From NCBI RefSeq assembly GCF_002878395.1, contig NC_061122.1:75290493-75354492 (forward strand): a DNA stretch of 64,000 bases. Reading direction: 5' to 3'. Source of the stretch: Capsicum annuum (Eukaryota; Streptophyta; Magnoliopsida; Solanales; Solanaceae). The notes under the pieces were generated by a model. It was not told where the DNA came from. It worked only from the letters and a program-made list of their open reading frames with translations, and ran no database searches. How positions within the stretch are numbered: position 1 is the first letter of the stretch; every line of letters begins with the position of its first letter. This document shows, piece after piece, positions 1 to 10,189 of the stretch. Position numbers and translations under genes: made by a program.

Positions 1-1320
1 TCATAATTGGGGAAAATTTTTGTGCATTGAGTTTTGAACTATGATTTATGTATTACAATTGAAAACTTTGATATCATATTATTAATGTTTCATTCAGTGT
101 TGGAGGGTTATCTACACCTGATACCTATGTTTTGTACATAATTTCAGCTTTTCAAGTGCTTAGACAGTTAATCCATGAATTTTATCAGTATACTTACACA
201 TTTATGTGCATGACAAGTACCAGTTAAACTTAGTTTAGTATAGTATTAGTGTCCAATCAGTATGGAGTAGGATTTAGCACTGAGCTAACCCAAGAATGAA
301 GGCTCAACTTCTAGTAGAGGATTTGAACTTTGATAGCAGTACTTGAGTTCCACAACTACGTAGTCAACATAGGTTTGAGATGTCTAACTGCTAGTTGAGA
401 GTTGATGCAGATCTCATGAGAGAACCTACCAGTAGATGGTGACTTTTTAGTCCTTTAGAACACCAGATTAGTAGATCTACTCAGCCAGTATTAGTACCCA
501 TGGTACGGTATTGATACCCTTCCGACTGGGTTACAAGTTGGACCTTGATTAGCTCAGATTGGCACATGTCAGTTAGATGATATGTTCCACAGTCTCAGTA
601 CAGTATTTAGTATGAATTAGCTCAAGTTTGCTTGACCAAGTGTACATATTTTCAGTTATTTAGTTATACAACTTTTAGTCTTTCAGATTACAAATTTATC
701 TCAGTAACATATTTATGCTTGGTCTTGCATTCTCAGATATTATATGTTTATGCCTTTATAGCGCTATGTTGTATTATATACTAATACATTTAAAGTACTG
801 ATCCCATACTCTTCTTTTCACTATGTTGTATTATAACAAAGGTTTGAACGCTCAATTTCCTGATAGTACTTAGCAAGCCTGGCGTTACTCAGTAGTAGTA
901 GTGGTGAATCTTCATTCGTTGATGGCATATTTTCTCTTATGTAGTTACTTTAGTAATTCATTATGCTTAATTTATCATAGTTAGTTGGGGTTTTTTCCCA
1001 TTAACTCCTCAGTCAGTTAGAGGCTTTAAGACAAGCAGATGGTCAATTAGATAGTTAGTCAATTTTAACAGTCTTATTAGTTGCTATAAATAGACAGTTT
1101 GGTTTTCAGTAATTTAGTAGATGCATCAGATTTAGGATTTAATCATACTCTTAGTATTTAGATTTTATGGCCTTATTGGTTTATCTTATGCATATGGTAA
1201 TTATTATTATTATTATTTTACTCAACACTCATAGTAGGTACCAGCTCATGGGTTAGCTTATGGTCACTTATGACCGTAAGCATCGTTGTTGCAGCTAGGG
1301 TGTAGCCTCCGATTATGACA
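1..1320 (+). repeat. Element A 5' LTR, 3' part
   Basis: This segment parallels the second half of the complete LTR at 5729-7943: the same phrases occur in the same order, for example the stretches near 240/6840, 880/7495 and 1240/7860. It ends in ATTATGACA directly before a primer-binding-like sequence, which fixes the right boundary at 1320. The left end lies outside the window. Divergence from the 3' copy is considerable by eye, so the insertion is old. Confidence 0.85.
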
Positions 1321-1325
1321 AAACT

Positions 1326-1337
1326 TGTTATCAATTC
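1326..1337 (+). other. Primer-binding site of element A, decayed
   Basis: TGTTATCAATTC lies six bases after the LTR end, where gypsy elements carry TGGTATCAGAGC, complementary to the 3' end of initiator Met-tRNA. Eight of twelve positions match. Confidence 0.65.
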
Positions 1338-1538
1338 CTAAGCGTTTAAATTATCTTAGGGAGTCTAAAAGATGAGTTAAGTAGGGTTTGTGTGTAGGTT
1401 TGAAGCATGCCAAACTTATGAAAAAGCAGCTATGAAATATTTTATAAATCTTTCCCTTCTTTTAGTGTTATGTTGTGTGAAAGGGAGTGATCTCTATTTA
1501 AACTCTTTCTAATTCATCCTTCATTATGTTTACAAATA

Positions 1539-2584
1539 ATGTCTCCCATAAGAAATAATAAAAAATGGAATGGGGATCGGTCCATACCACCATCTGTTCA
1601 GGAAGATCCCCTGAATAAGCATGTTTCCCACGCTAAATTCAGGGATGCTTTTATGACCCTGGCCTATTCAGTAGCTGCTCAACACAACTAGAAAACTATT
1701 TCCCTAGCTACTCCAATGGCAAATACAACTGCAGTTAAGATTTGGGATTTTACTCGAATGAGTTAGCCTTTATTAATGGAATCCAAGTTAGAGAAGGATC
1801 CACAAGAGTTTCTAGATATGGTAAAAAGGGTGACTAATATCATGGGAGTCACTTTGAGTGAGAGTGTAGAGTTTGCTGCATATCAGTTATAGGATATAAT
1901 TCACACCTGGTATAAGCATTGGAAGAAAGAATGAGGTATGGAGGGAAGGCCTATTGAGTGGGAGGGGTTTGCCATGGCTTTATTAGAAAAATTTTCCTAA
2001 TTAGAGCTAAGGAAAGCTAAGGTACATGAGTTCATTAACGTGAAACATGGTAGTATGAGTGTGAAGGACTACTCATTTAAGTTCACTCAGTTAGCGAGGT
2101 ATGCTCCACTATGGTGGCAGATAATAAGTCTAGAATGAGTAACTTTGTATCTTGTGTAGCTGATAGTATGGTCAAGTAGTATAGGACCACCATTTTGATG
2201 ATAGAGATGGACTTTTCTAGAATTATGGTTCACGCTCAGCCGATTGAGGATAAAAAGCATAAGGAGAAAGAGAGAGAGAATAAAAGGGATAGAATAGGTA
2301 GTTTCAACTTCTATCAGCCGAAGTCTGAAGGTGGTAACCATTCTCAATTCTGTCAAAAATTTTTAGCCCCAGCTTCATCTTCAGCTAGTGTGCCAGTGCC
2401 GATGTTTAGGAATGACAATTGGGATAGAGCACTAGGCTCTAAGTCCCAGGGTAGTATGAATAGTTGTCATACAAATCTTATCTGTAGAAAGTGTGGTAGG
2501 ATTCATCAGGGTGTGTGTACAATTAGCAGTGATGTGTCTTTTAGATATGGCAAGCCAGGCCATAGGGTTAGGGATTGCTCGTAG
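1539..2584 (+). pseudogene. gag: gag of element A (capsid and zinc knuckle), broken
   Basis: Gag forms the cytoplasmic virus-like particle and packages element RNA. ATG at 1539 follows a leader of about 200 bp and opens a frame that soon meets a TAG. Switching frames recovers a capsid-like region (about 1780-2150) with the YQL...W and LRKAKV..F motifs typical of gypsy gag, then a basic linker and a C-terminal C-x2-C-type knuckle near 2490-2580 ending GKPGHRVRDCS. In the second knuckle the first two cysteines are replaced (SFRYGKPGH). The frame of 2195-2584 is not that of 1539, so at least one frameshift is present. Most stops are TAG in positions where Gln or Trp is expected. Confidence 0.85.
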
Positions 2585-2699
2585 GCTGGGCAACAGGGTC
2601 AATCTAATCATCATTCAGGTCCAACCAGTCTCCTAACTTAGTAGGGTTCCATAAGTGAGCAAAGCCAGAATAGGTTATATTCCTAGATATGTTCCCTAA

Positions 2700-3430
2700 A
2701 GATCCTCGAAGTTTCTTCCGAAAGAGAAATTGACTTTAGAATAGATCTCCTTCTAGATACCCACTCCACCCAATAGAATGGCTAAAGTTTAGAATAAGAA
2801 TTTGAAAGATCTCTTAGATAATGTTTTCAGAAGGCCCAATATTTCTCCATGGGGTGCTCTATTTTTGTTTGTGAGTAACAAAGATAGTTCTATTAGAATG
2901 TGCATCGACTATCGTAAGTTGAACAAAGTCACAATCAAGAATAAGTATCTACTTCCTAAAATTTATGACTTGTTTGACCAACTTTAGGGTTCTAATTATT
3001 TCTCTAAGATAGACCTCATATCCAACAATCATCAGCTTAGAGTCAGAGAATGTGGCATTCTGAAGATAGCTTTTAGAACTCGGTAAGGTAACTTTGAATT
3101 CCTAGTTATGTCTTTTGGAATAATGAATACCCCTGTATATTTCATGGACTTAATGAATAGGGTGTTCAAACAGTACTTGGACATGTTCATCATAGTCTTG
3201 ATTGATGATATCCTTGTTTATTCCTATAGTGAGAATGATCATGGAGACCATTTGAGAGTTGTGTTACTGACCCTTAAAGATCATCAGTTGTTTTCTAAGT
3301 TTAGTAAGTATAAGTTTTGGCTAAGATCAATAGCTTTCCTTGGAAAAATAGTTTCCAGTGATGGCATACAAGTTGACCCTCAGAAGATCGATACAGTAAA
3401 AACTGGCCTAAACCTATCTCTCCTTTAAAT
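2700..3430 (+). pseudogene. pol: Reverse transcriptase of element A, broken
   Basis: The RT domain copies element RNA into DNA inside the particle. Visible motifs in order are [17 protein letters not shown] (about 2898-2950), VMSFGIMN (about 3105), and the catalytic IDDILVYS box (about 3200), with both aspartates kept. Stops and at least one frameshift separate the pieces (2802-2987 and 3108-3428 are the longest open parts). The region starts within about 30 bp of the gag tail because the protease and the segment after it are gone, see the junction near 2680. Strong family match by eye; non-functional. Confidence 0.92.
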
Positions 3431-3995
3431 ATCAGGAGTTTGTTGGGTTTTGCTGGCTACTACAGAAAGTTTTTCAAAGGATTTTCTTCTATTGCATCAC
3501 CCATGTTTTAATTGTGTTAGACGAAAGTTAAATTTAGTGGTCAGATTCTTGCACGAACAGTTTTCAAGAGTAGAAGACTCGAATTCCTTCCGCTCTAGCC
3601 TTAACTTTGCCAAATGGTTCAGATGGGTTTGTAGTTTACTTCGATGCTTCCAGAGTTGGTCTCGATTGTGTTTTGATGCATAAAGGTAAGGTTGTAGTGT
3701 AAGCCTCTAGACAACTTAAACCTTATGCAAAGACTTATCCTACCCATGATCTTTAATTGGCAGCAGTTGTTTTCACCTTATAGATTTTGTGACATTATCT
3801 TTATAGGGTTCATGTTGATGTGTTCACTGAACATAAGAGTTTATAGTATACATTAATTCAAAAAGATCTGAATCTTTGTCAGAGAAGGTGGCTGGAATTA
3901 TTAAAAGATTATGATATGAGTGTGTTGTATTATTCGAGAAGGGCTGATGTAGTGGCAGATGCCCTTAGCAGGTTGTCTATGGGTAGTGTTGCCCA
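3431..3995 (+). pseudogene. pol: RNase H of element A, broken
   Basis: Follows RT directly and would degrade the RNA strand of the hybrid. FAGYYRKFFKGFSSIASPM (RT connection) is readable near 3446-3505. The end of the domain is clear as VVADALSRLSMGSVAH (about 3950-3995), the usual end of RNase H and start of the linker to integrase. Between these the frame shifts several times and FTEHKS-like residues near 3825 mark the catalytic region. Confidence 0.85.
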
Positions 3996-5033
3996 TATAG
4001 AGGATGATAAGAAAAATCTAATTCAGGAGGTTCATCAGCTTGCTAGATTGGGTGTTCGGTTGGTTTATTTGACCGAAGGTAGTATATGGGTTTGGAATCT
4101 TCATTAGTTGCTAAAGTGAAAGAGAAGCAAGAAAGAGATCCTAGTTTGGTTAAGTTGAAAGACGAAGTTAGAGATTAGAAGGTAGAGGTTTTCTCCTAAG
4201 GGGGAGATGGTGTGCTTCATTGTCATGGTAGATTATATATTATGTGTTTTGATGGCTTGAGACAATGAATACTTGCTGAAGCACATGGTTCACAGTATTC
4301 TATTCATTTAGGAGACACAAAGATGTAATATGATTTGCGGGAAATCTATTGGTAGAGTGGTATGAATAAAGATATTGTAGAGTTTGTGGCTAAGTGTTCG
4401 AACTATCAGTAGGTTAAGGTCGAGGACCAAAGGGCCAGTGGTACATTTTAGGAGCTTAGCATCCTCACTTGGAAATGGAAAGTGGTGAAAATGGAATTTG
4501 TGATAGGGTTGCCTCGCATGCATCGTCAACACCATCGATATGGATCATTGGGGATAGAATGACATAATCAACTCATTTTATGCCAGTTCATACTTCATAC
4601 ACCTGTAGGATTATAACAAGTTTTATATTAGGTAATTGTCTAAGTTGCATGGGATTCCATTGTCAATCATATTAGATAGAGGTACCTATTCACCTCTCAC
4701 TTTTGGAAGGCTTTTCAGAAGGGTCTCGGTACCTAAATTTATCTCACTACAACTTTTCACCCTCAGACAAATGGTCAGGCAGAAAGGATAATTCAGAGTT
4801 TAAAGGACATGTTAAGAGCTTATGCTATTGATTTAAAAGGTAGTTGGGATGACCACTTACCTTTGATATGGCTTTCTTTAAGGCCCTTTATGGAAGGAGA
4901 TGTAGATATTCTATTGGCTGGTTTAAGGCAAGTGAAACTGCTTTGATAGGGCCAGATTCAATATTTGAGGCAATGGAGAAAGTTCAGTTGATACGAGAGA
5001 GGTAGAAGACTGCCCTAGAAATCTTATACAGAT
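3996..5033 (+). pseudogene. pol: Integrase of element A (zinc-binding and core), broken
   Basis: Integrase inserts the cDNA into the genome. The N-terminal HHCC region is readable near 4275-4420 (YSIH, then DIVEFVAKC). The core begins with KMEFVIGLP near 4490, where the first catalytic Asp position reads Glu. TTTFHPQTNGQAER near 4745-4790 carries the third catalytic residue (Glu of QAER), followed by the usual helix with KDMLRAYAIDLKGSWDDHL. The second Asp region near 4670 is frameshifted. Many stops interrupt the frame. Confidence 0.88.
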
Positions 5034-5543
5034 GTGAGGAGAAGAGATCTTGAATTTGATGTTGGTGATTTGATCTATTTAAAATTTTTTCCTATGAAGG
5101 GGGTAAAGAGATTTGGCAAAAAGGGGAAACTCAGCCCCCATTATGTTGGCCCATATAGAATCTTAAGCCATTTCGGGAAGGTAGCTTACAAGCTAGAGTT
5201 TCCTACAAATTTGGCATAATTACATTTGGTATTTCGTGTTTCCTTGTTAAGGAAATGTAATGGTGATTCTGCTATACATGTTCCTTTAGAAAATATAGAT
5301 GTCAATGATAGACTTTCTTACAAAGAAGCCCCAGTCGAGATTCTTAATTGTCAGATTCGTAGCCTATGGAATAAAAAAGTCCCCTCGGTTAAAGTTCTTT
5401 GGCAGAATCATTCCGTTGAGGGAGCCACTTGGGAAGCAGAAGTAGATATGCAAACCAAGTACACTTATCTTTTTTCTGCAAACACAGATTTAGCTAAAGG
5501 TTATAATTTCCTCAAATTTACTCTCTTTTGTTATCAGTTTTAG
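5034..5543 (+). pseudogene. pol: Integrase C-terminus with chromodomain-like tail, element A
   Basis: Two long open pieces (5034-5219 and 5226-5543) lie either side of one stop. The first has the GDLIYLKFFPMKGVKRFGKK and GPYRIL motifs of the integrase C-terminal (GPY/F) domain. The second ends with VKVLWQNHSVEGATWEAE, a chromodomain-like motif that in chromoviruses guides insertion to heterochromatin. The best preserved coding part of element A, and one reason to place it among the chromoviruses. Ends with TAG at 5541. Confidence 0.9.
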
Positions 5544-5714
5544 CTATGTAACCAATCTGATGTCATTGCATGCTTTCAGAAAATTAGTTCAGTTCACGTA
5601 TTATATTTCAAAGTCAGTTATATAATCTTGTTTCCAGTCATACATGTTCAGTATGTGATCTTAGTTGCCTTAGTTCTTCCAATCTAACCAATCTTATTTA
5701 AGGACAAATGTTCC

Positions 5715-5728
5715 CAAGAGGGAGATAA
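5715..5728 (+). other. Polypurine tract of element A
   Basis: AAGAGGGAGATAA lies directly before the TGTAATACCCC start of the 3' LTR, the expected place and composition for the plus-strand primer. Confidence 0.8.
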
Positions 5729-7943
5729 TGTAATACCCCATAAGATGCCAAGCTCAAATCAGCTCACACTTTCATGTTTAAGGGGTGCAAGACATGAAAT
5801 TTTTAATAATTGTTGAGGACTTAGTCATTTTCAAGACCCTTAAACTTTGATGATTTTATTTTAACCTCTCCAACCTCAAGACATCATTTTTTGGGTTGAT
5901 TCATGATCGGGGATGTTCAAAGTATGTCTCAAGTGAGTTTTGGAATTTTTGGATGAGTATAGGGGTGTGTTTGGAAAACCAAACCAGTAGAACCACCGGG
6001 ATAAGCAGGAACCTCCCCCTCTAGTCCACTGGGGTATGAAGAGCGCTGCCTGGTCTATTCCACCTCTCTAAAGCCCGCGTCTCCCCTTTCCTATTCTGTT
6101 TAACTTTTTTCCTTGAAATTTTAAGGATTTTTGGGTCATTTCCCTTCACGTAATCCGTCCATAACACTAATTTGGGGCTTCGAAGGGCATTATTTGCTCT
6201 TTTATTCACAAATTGCTCTAAAGAAACCCTCTCTTTCCCTAAGAACAAGACCAAACTCTTTTGCAAGAAATCAAGGACTTCAAGCTTCAGGTTCAAGAAA
6301 TCCTCAAGGAATCTTCAAAATTTAATCTAGTGAGCTATGTGGGATGTTCATCCATGGGTCCCTTTCACCCATGGAGTCCAAAAATCCCTTTTTATTAAAT
6401 TATGAGCTTTTACATGTTCAAGATGAACTAGCTCTACAGATCTCTCATTAATTTAAGTACATGATATGTTTACAAGTATTTTCAAGTGGATTAATCCATT
6501 TCATATGTTACCTGACTATAAGTATATGTTAAATCCCTAGTTTAAGAATTTGGCCAGGAAATCATGTCGTTTCCCATGTGTAAGGCATTCCAATGTTCAA
6601 TGATCAAGTTTCTCTCATAATTGGCAAAAGTGTCTACGCCTTAGGTTTTGAACTATGGTTTCCATATTATAGCTATAAGATTCTATTATTAATGTTTCAT
6701 TTAGTTCTAGCGGGTTATGAACACCCAATACCTATGTGCTGTACATGATTTCAGCTTTTCAAGTACTCAAGCAATTAATCCATGAATTTCATCAGTATCC
6801 TTATACATGATCATGATGAGCCCTAGTTAAACTAAGTTTAGTATAGTATTACTGTCAGTTTAGTTGGGAGTAGGATTTAGCACTGAGCAAACCCAGGGAT
6901 GGGGGCTCACCTACCAGTACAGGGTGTGATCTTTAGTAGCAGTCTATGATTTCCAGATTACGAAACCACCATAGATTTGAGATGTCTACCTTCCAGTTGA
7001 GGGTTGTCAGAGATCTCATGAGAGCACTTTCCAGTACAGGGTGACTCCATACTCCTTTGGGACACTAGTATTGTGGATCTACATAGCCAATGTTAGTACT
7101 CGTGGTACGGTACTGACACCCTCCAAACTGCAGTTATAGGTTGACCTCGATTATCTCAGATTAGGGAATGTCGATTAGATTATACTTCCCAATGAATCAA
7201 TATAGTATTTATTTAGTTTCCGCTTATGTTTTCTTGTCTAAGTGTACAAATTTTTATTTATTCAGTAATACAACTTTCAGTCTTTCAGGTTACAAATTTA
7301 TCTCAATAACATATTTATGCTTGGTTTTGCACTCTCAGATTTTATATGTTTATGAATTTATGCTCAGTCATCCTATGAATTCTATGCAGACCTTATCTTA
7401 TATGCCAGTACAGTCAAAGTACTGATCACATATTCTTCTTTGCGCTACGTTGTATTATAACATAGGTTTGAACACTCAGTTTCTAGACTATACTTAGCCA
7501 ACCCAACGTTTCTCAGTAGCAGTAGTGGTGAGTCCTTATCCATCGAGTGTATATATATCTTATACAGTTACTTTATTATTTTACTATGCTCAGCTAGTCG
7601 GAGTTTGTTGGGTGCTTGTCCCATTAACTCCTCAGTCAGTTGAAGGCTTTCAGACAATTAGGCAGCCAGTTAGATAGTTAGTAAGTTTTAAGAGTCTTGT
7701 TAGTTTCTAAGGATAGATAGTTTGGCTTCCAATATTTTATCAGATGCATCAGATTTGGGATTAAATCATAATTTTAGTATTAAGATTTTATGGCCTTATC
7801 GGTTTATCTTTTGCACATATTTATTAATATTATTATTTTGATCAGTGCTCATAGCAGGTACCAGCTCATGAGTTAGCTTGTGGTCAGTTGTGACCGTAAA
7901 CACCGTTGTTGCGACTAGGGGGTAGCCTGGGGTCGTGATAACA
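5729..7943 (+). repeat. Element A 3' LTR, complete (about 2.2 kb)
   Basis: Starts TGTAATACCCC at 5729 after the polypurine tract and ends GTGATAACA at 7943. Its second half matches 1-1320. Related LTR copies begin at 53065 (TGTAAGACCCC, same opening 200 bp by eye) and a fragment lies at 56284-56770. The stretch 5985-6075 is relatively GC-rich, at the place where other families carry their word block. Confidence 0.88.
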
Positions 7944-8120
7944 AACTTGTTTGAAAGAACCTTAAATATTTAAATCATGTACTTAAACACTTATATGCTT
8001 AATTATCTAATTATTAACACATTCAACACACAAGTAGTCCTCTAAACAAGACTAAAAAAGCCTAGATACAACACTGAGGTGCATAATGCCACCTTAGATC
8101 AAATATCATCTAGCTTTTCC
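7944..8120 (-). repeat. Fragment of Athila-type LTR (LTR1 family)
   Basis: Matches by eye the sequence near 27036-27180 and 40405-40530, including the shared phrase around ACACTGAGGTGCATAA. Interpreted as the target into which element A inserted. Similarity stops near 8110-8120. Confidence 0.65.
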
Positions 8121-9049
8121 CAAATGTAGTAGCAAAAACTTACTTATGATATACTTTCTACGTATTAGAAGATTACACTTGGAAATAATGCTCAAGACCA
8201 TAAATAATAGAAAAAACTAAGTGTTGATTATCCAGAGAGAAATATCAAGAAATGAACTCTCAATTATCAATGATAGAATGGTCTGTTCCTTAAAGATCAT
8301 TAAGTAAGCCATTGCAATTAACCTTTCAATCAAAACAAGGATAAATCAAACCTTCATCATCAGGTAAAAATATAAGAATTGAAAAGAACAACAAAACCAT
8401 GAGTGTGAAGAAGTTATTCGATGCTTGATAAAACAACAACTATCAGAACAACCATCAACATGATAACTGAACATTACTTTTTTCTATTAATACAGGTGGC
8501 TCCACATACAACTAGTGAAATATGCTGTAACGGGCTAAAAAATCCAAGCCTAGGATAGAACCCTACTTTAAGTACAAGCATGGTAAATCAACATATTTTA
8601 CCAGCATGAGGATAGATTTGGCCATGTACTAAGGCCCCAAGAACCCATAGCCCTTATTCAAGAAAAAACCTCCCTTAAAAATAGAGCCTTAAAGTATTTA
8701 TTAGCTTTAAATAAGCTTAACATCAATATTCAAATTCATTTTTAAGTCTCATACCCACCAAATGATAGATATTTGAATATATTTTTCCTTAAATTGACAT
8801 TAGTGTTAAATTTATGGCCTTTTAAATAAAGCACTTTTCTGCTCTGATATACAATGAGACAAACCTCTATTGTGGCTACATTTTAAGACCATACAATGGC
8901 CTCATCTGATCGATACAACCCCAATATCTTTAAGTTGACAAGGTGTACCCTCATACCATGAAAGGTAACCTTGATTGTGCTTTGTAGCCACGATCCCCCA
9001 ACACCATAGTAGTCCTACTAATGCTCTTGTTATAACCAATAAATGAATG
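8121..9049. other. Unresolved AT-rich stretch
   Basis: No ORF, repeat end or conserved motif that I can support. Low coding potential in all frames. Confidence 0.5.
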
Positions 9050-9975
9050 ACCTAAGGTACGTCCTTAGGTAGATCCCATGATTGTAACAAGGGTCATATG
9101 ATCATATTCAAAGAGCTCTCATTCAATCTTCCAACCACGAGTGCAACCTACGATTGTGCATCTGTCCCCGTAGTTGCCAGTTATAAAATTTTAAGAGGAA
9201 TATGAGTCTTTTCCTACTCTTTTAACATCAAAACTATGTCTTTTTAGGATTTTCAAGGGCCACTATTGGGGTTAATATGATGCTAAGCTCACATCACTTA
9301 GAATAACAACCGATACTTGGTTTCAGAAGATGGAAGAAGAGATTTCCTTTCCCTAAAGCAGAGCTAGGTTTCATCTTTCTTAGGCATGCAACTCAAAAGT
9401 ATTCTTCAGGTTTCTCATCTCCAAATAGGTATGATTTCATCAATGGTCCCCCTTTCACGTATTTAGTCCTAAAGTATATCCAACCTTCTAGTTTAATTCT
9501 CTTTCGCAAATTACAGTTCATAGATATTGATAAATTCATTGAAACTTCAATCTTTTGGTCTCATTGTGTTATAATTCCTATTTTAGCATAAGTCTCAGTA
9601 TTAATACTTGGACATGATCCCAATCCTCGAGTCACTAAATTCTATAAATTCGTTCAGCTTACTAAATTGATATAATAGTTGCATAAGCATTCTTTAGATA
9701 ACGGATTATGAACACCTGGTGACCTAGGATTTAATGCATATTCTTTTGGATGCTATATTACTCAATTTATATGTTTTGAATTATTTTAGAGAGTACCTCG
9801 ACGACCTAGGATTTCATGCATATTATTTTAGATGGTAAAAAATTCAATCAAAACTAGTCTAGCCTGAAATCTGTATCTGAGTTTGGAAAAGATTTTAAAC
9901 ATAGGAATCATATGTAATAATAGAGAGGTTCATTTCAATGAATACTAATTTATCCATCGTTCTTCCCCTAATGAT
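9050..9975 (+). repeat. Decayed LTR fragment, distantly A-like
   Basis: The phrase GGATTATGAACACC near 9704 parallels GGGTTATGAACACCC in the A LTR (about 6713), and the preceding text has the general order of an LTR (GC-richer block near 9050-9200, then a T-rich leader-like run). Boundaries are not visible. It contains a direct repeat, GACCTAGGATTTAATGCATA at 9721 and a near copy at 9803. Confidence 0.35.
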
Positions 9976-10182
9976 CAAATGAAAAAATAGGCTAAACAAG
10001 GAAGAAGAAGAGCACTTGTATCCTTAAATAATTTAGGGTATCTATCTTGTACGTTATGTTTTGTCTCCCAAGTGGCTTCCTCACCTAGACAATGTTTCCA
10101 TTACATCTTAACTAAATGAATTTACTTTTTCCTTAACTATTCAATCATAATAAATTAAAATTGCTATTGTTTTCTCCTCGTA
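9975..10182 (-). pseudogene. pol: Chromodomain end of a gypsy integrase, isolated fragment
   Basis: Reading the minus strand from about 10112 down to the TGA at 9975-9977 gives WKHCLGEEATWETKHNVQDR and then YPKLFKD, the chromodomain-like tail of gypsy pol. Just upstream (10182-10120) YEEK and an IAIL-containing stretch fit the sequence that normally precedes this motif, with one frameshift near 10115 and two stops. No other part of this element is visible next to it: element B begins at 10190 on the other strand. A truncated relic too short for ORF-based detection. Confidence 0.75.
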
Positions 10183-10189
10183 GGCCAAA

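Larger units (their letters stand above)
1..7943 (+). mobile_element. Element A: decayed Ty3/gypsy LTR retrotransposon
   Basis: Order on the plus strand is LTR end, primer site, gag, RT, RNase H, integrase, chromodomain-like tail, polypurine tract, LTR, the order of Ty3/gypsy elements (integrase after RT/RNase H). The left LTR is cut by the window edge; bases 1-1320 align with roughly 6606-7943. The protease segment is missing and every ORF is broken by stops and frameshifts, so the copy is dead. The flank from 7944 resembles the middle of an Athila-type LTR, so A probably inserted into one. Chromovirus (Tekay/Del-like) assignment is inferred from the chromodomain-like tail. Confidence 0.9.

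Noticed and set aside
3450..3683. 77-codon ORF in element A as a separate gene
   Set aside because: It is a shifted frame of the RT/RNase H connection, where the correct frame shows FAGYYRKFFKGFSSIASP.
7944..7955. A second primer-site-like AAACTTGTTT after the 3' LTR of element A
   Set aside because: The same phrase continues into Athila-type LTR sequence (compare 27036, AACTTATTTGAAAT), so it is target flank, not a primer site.
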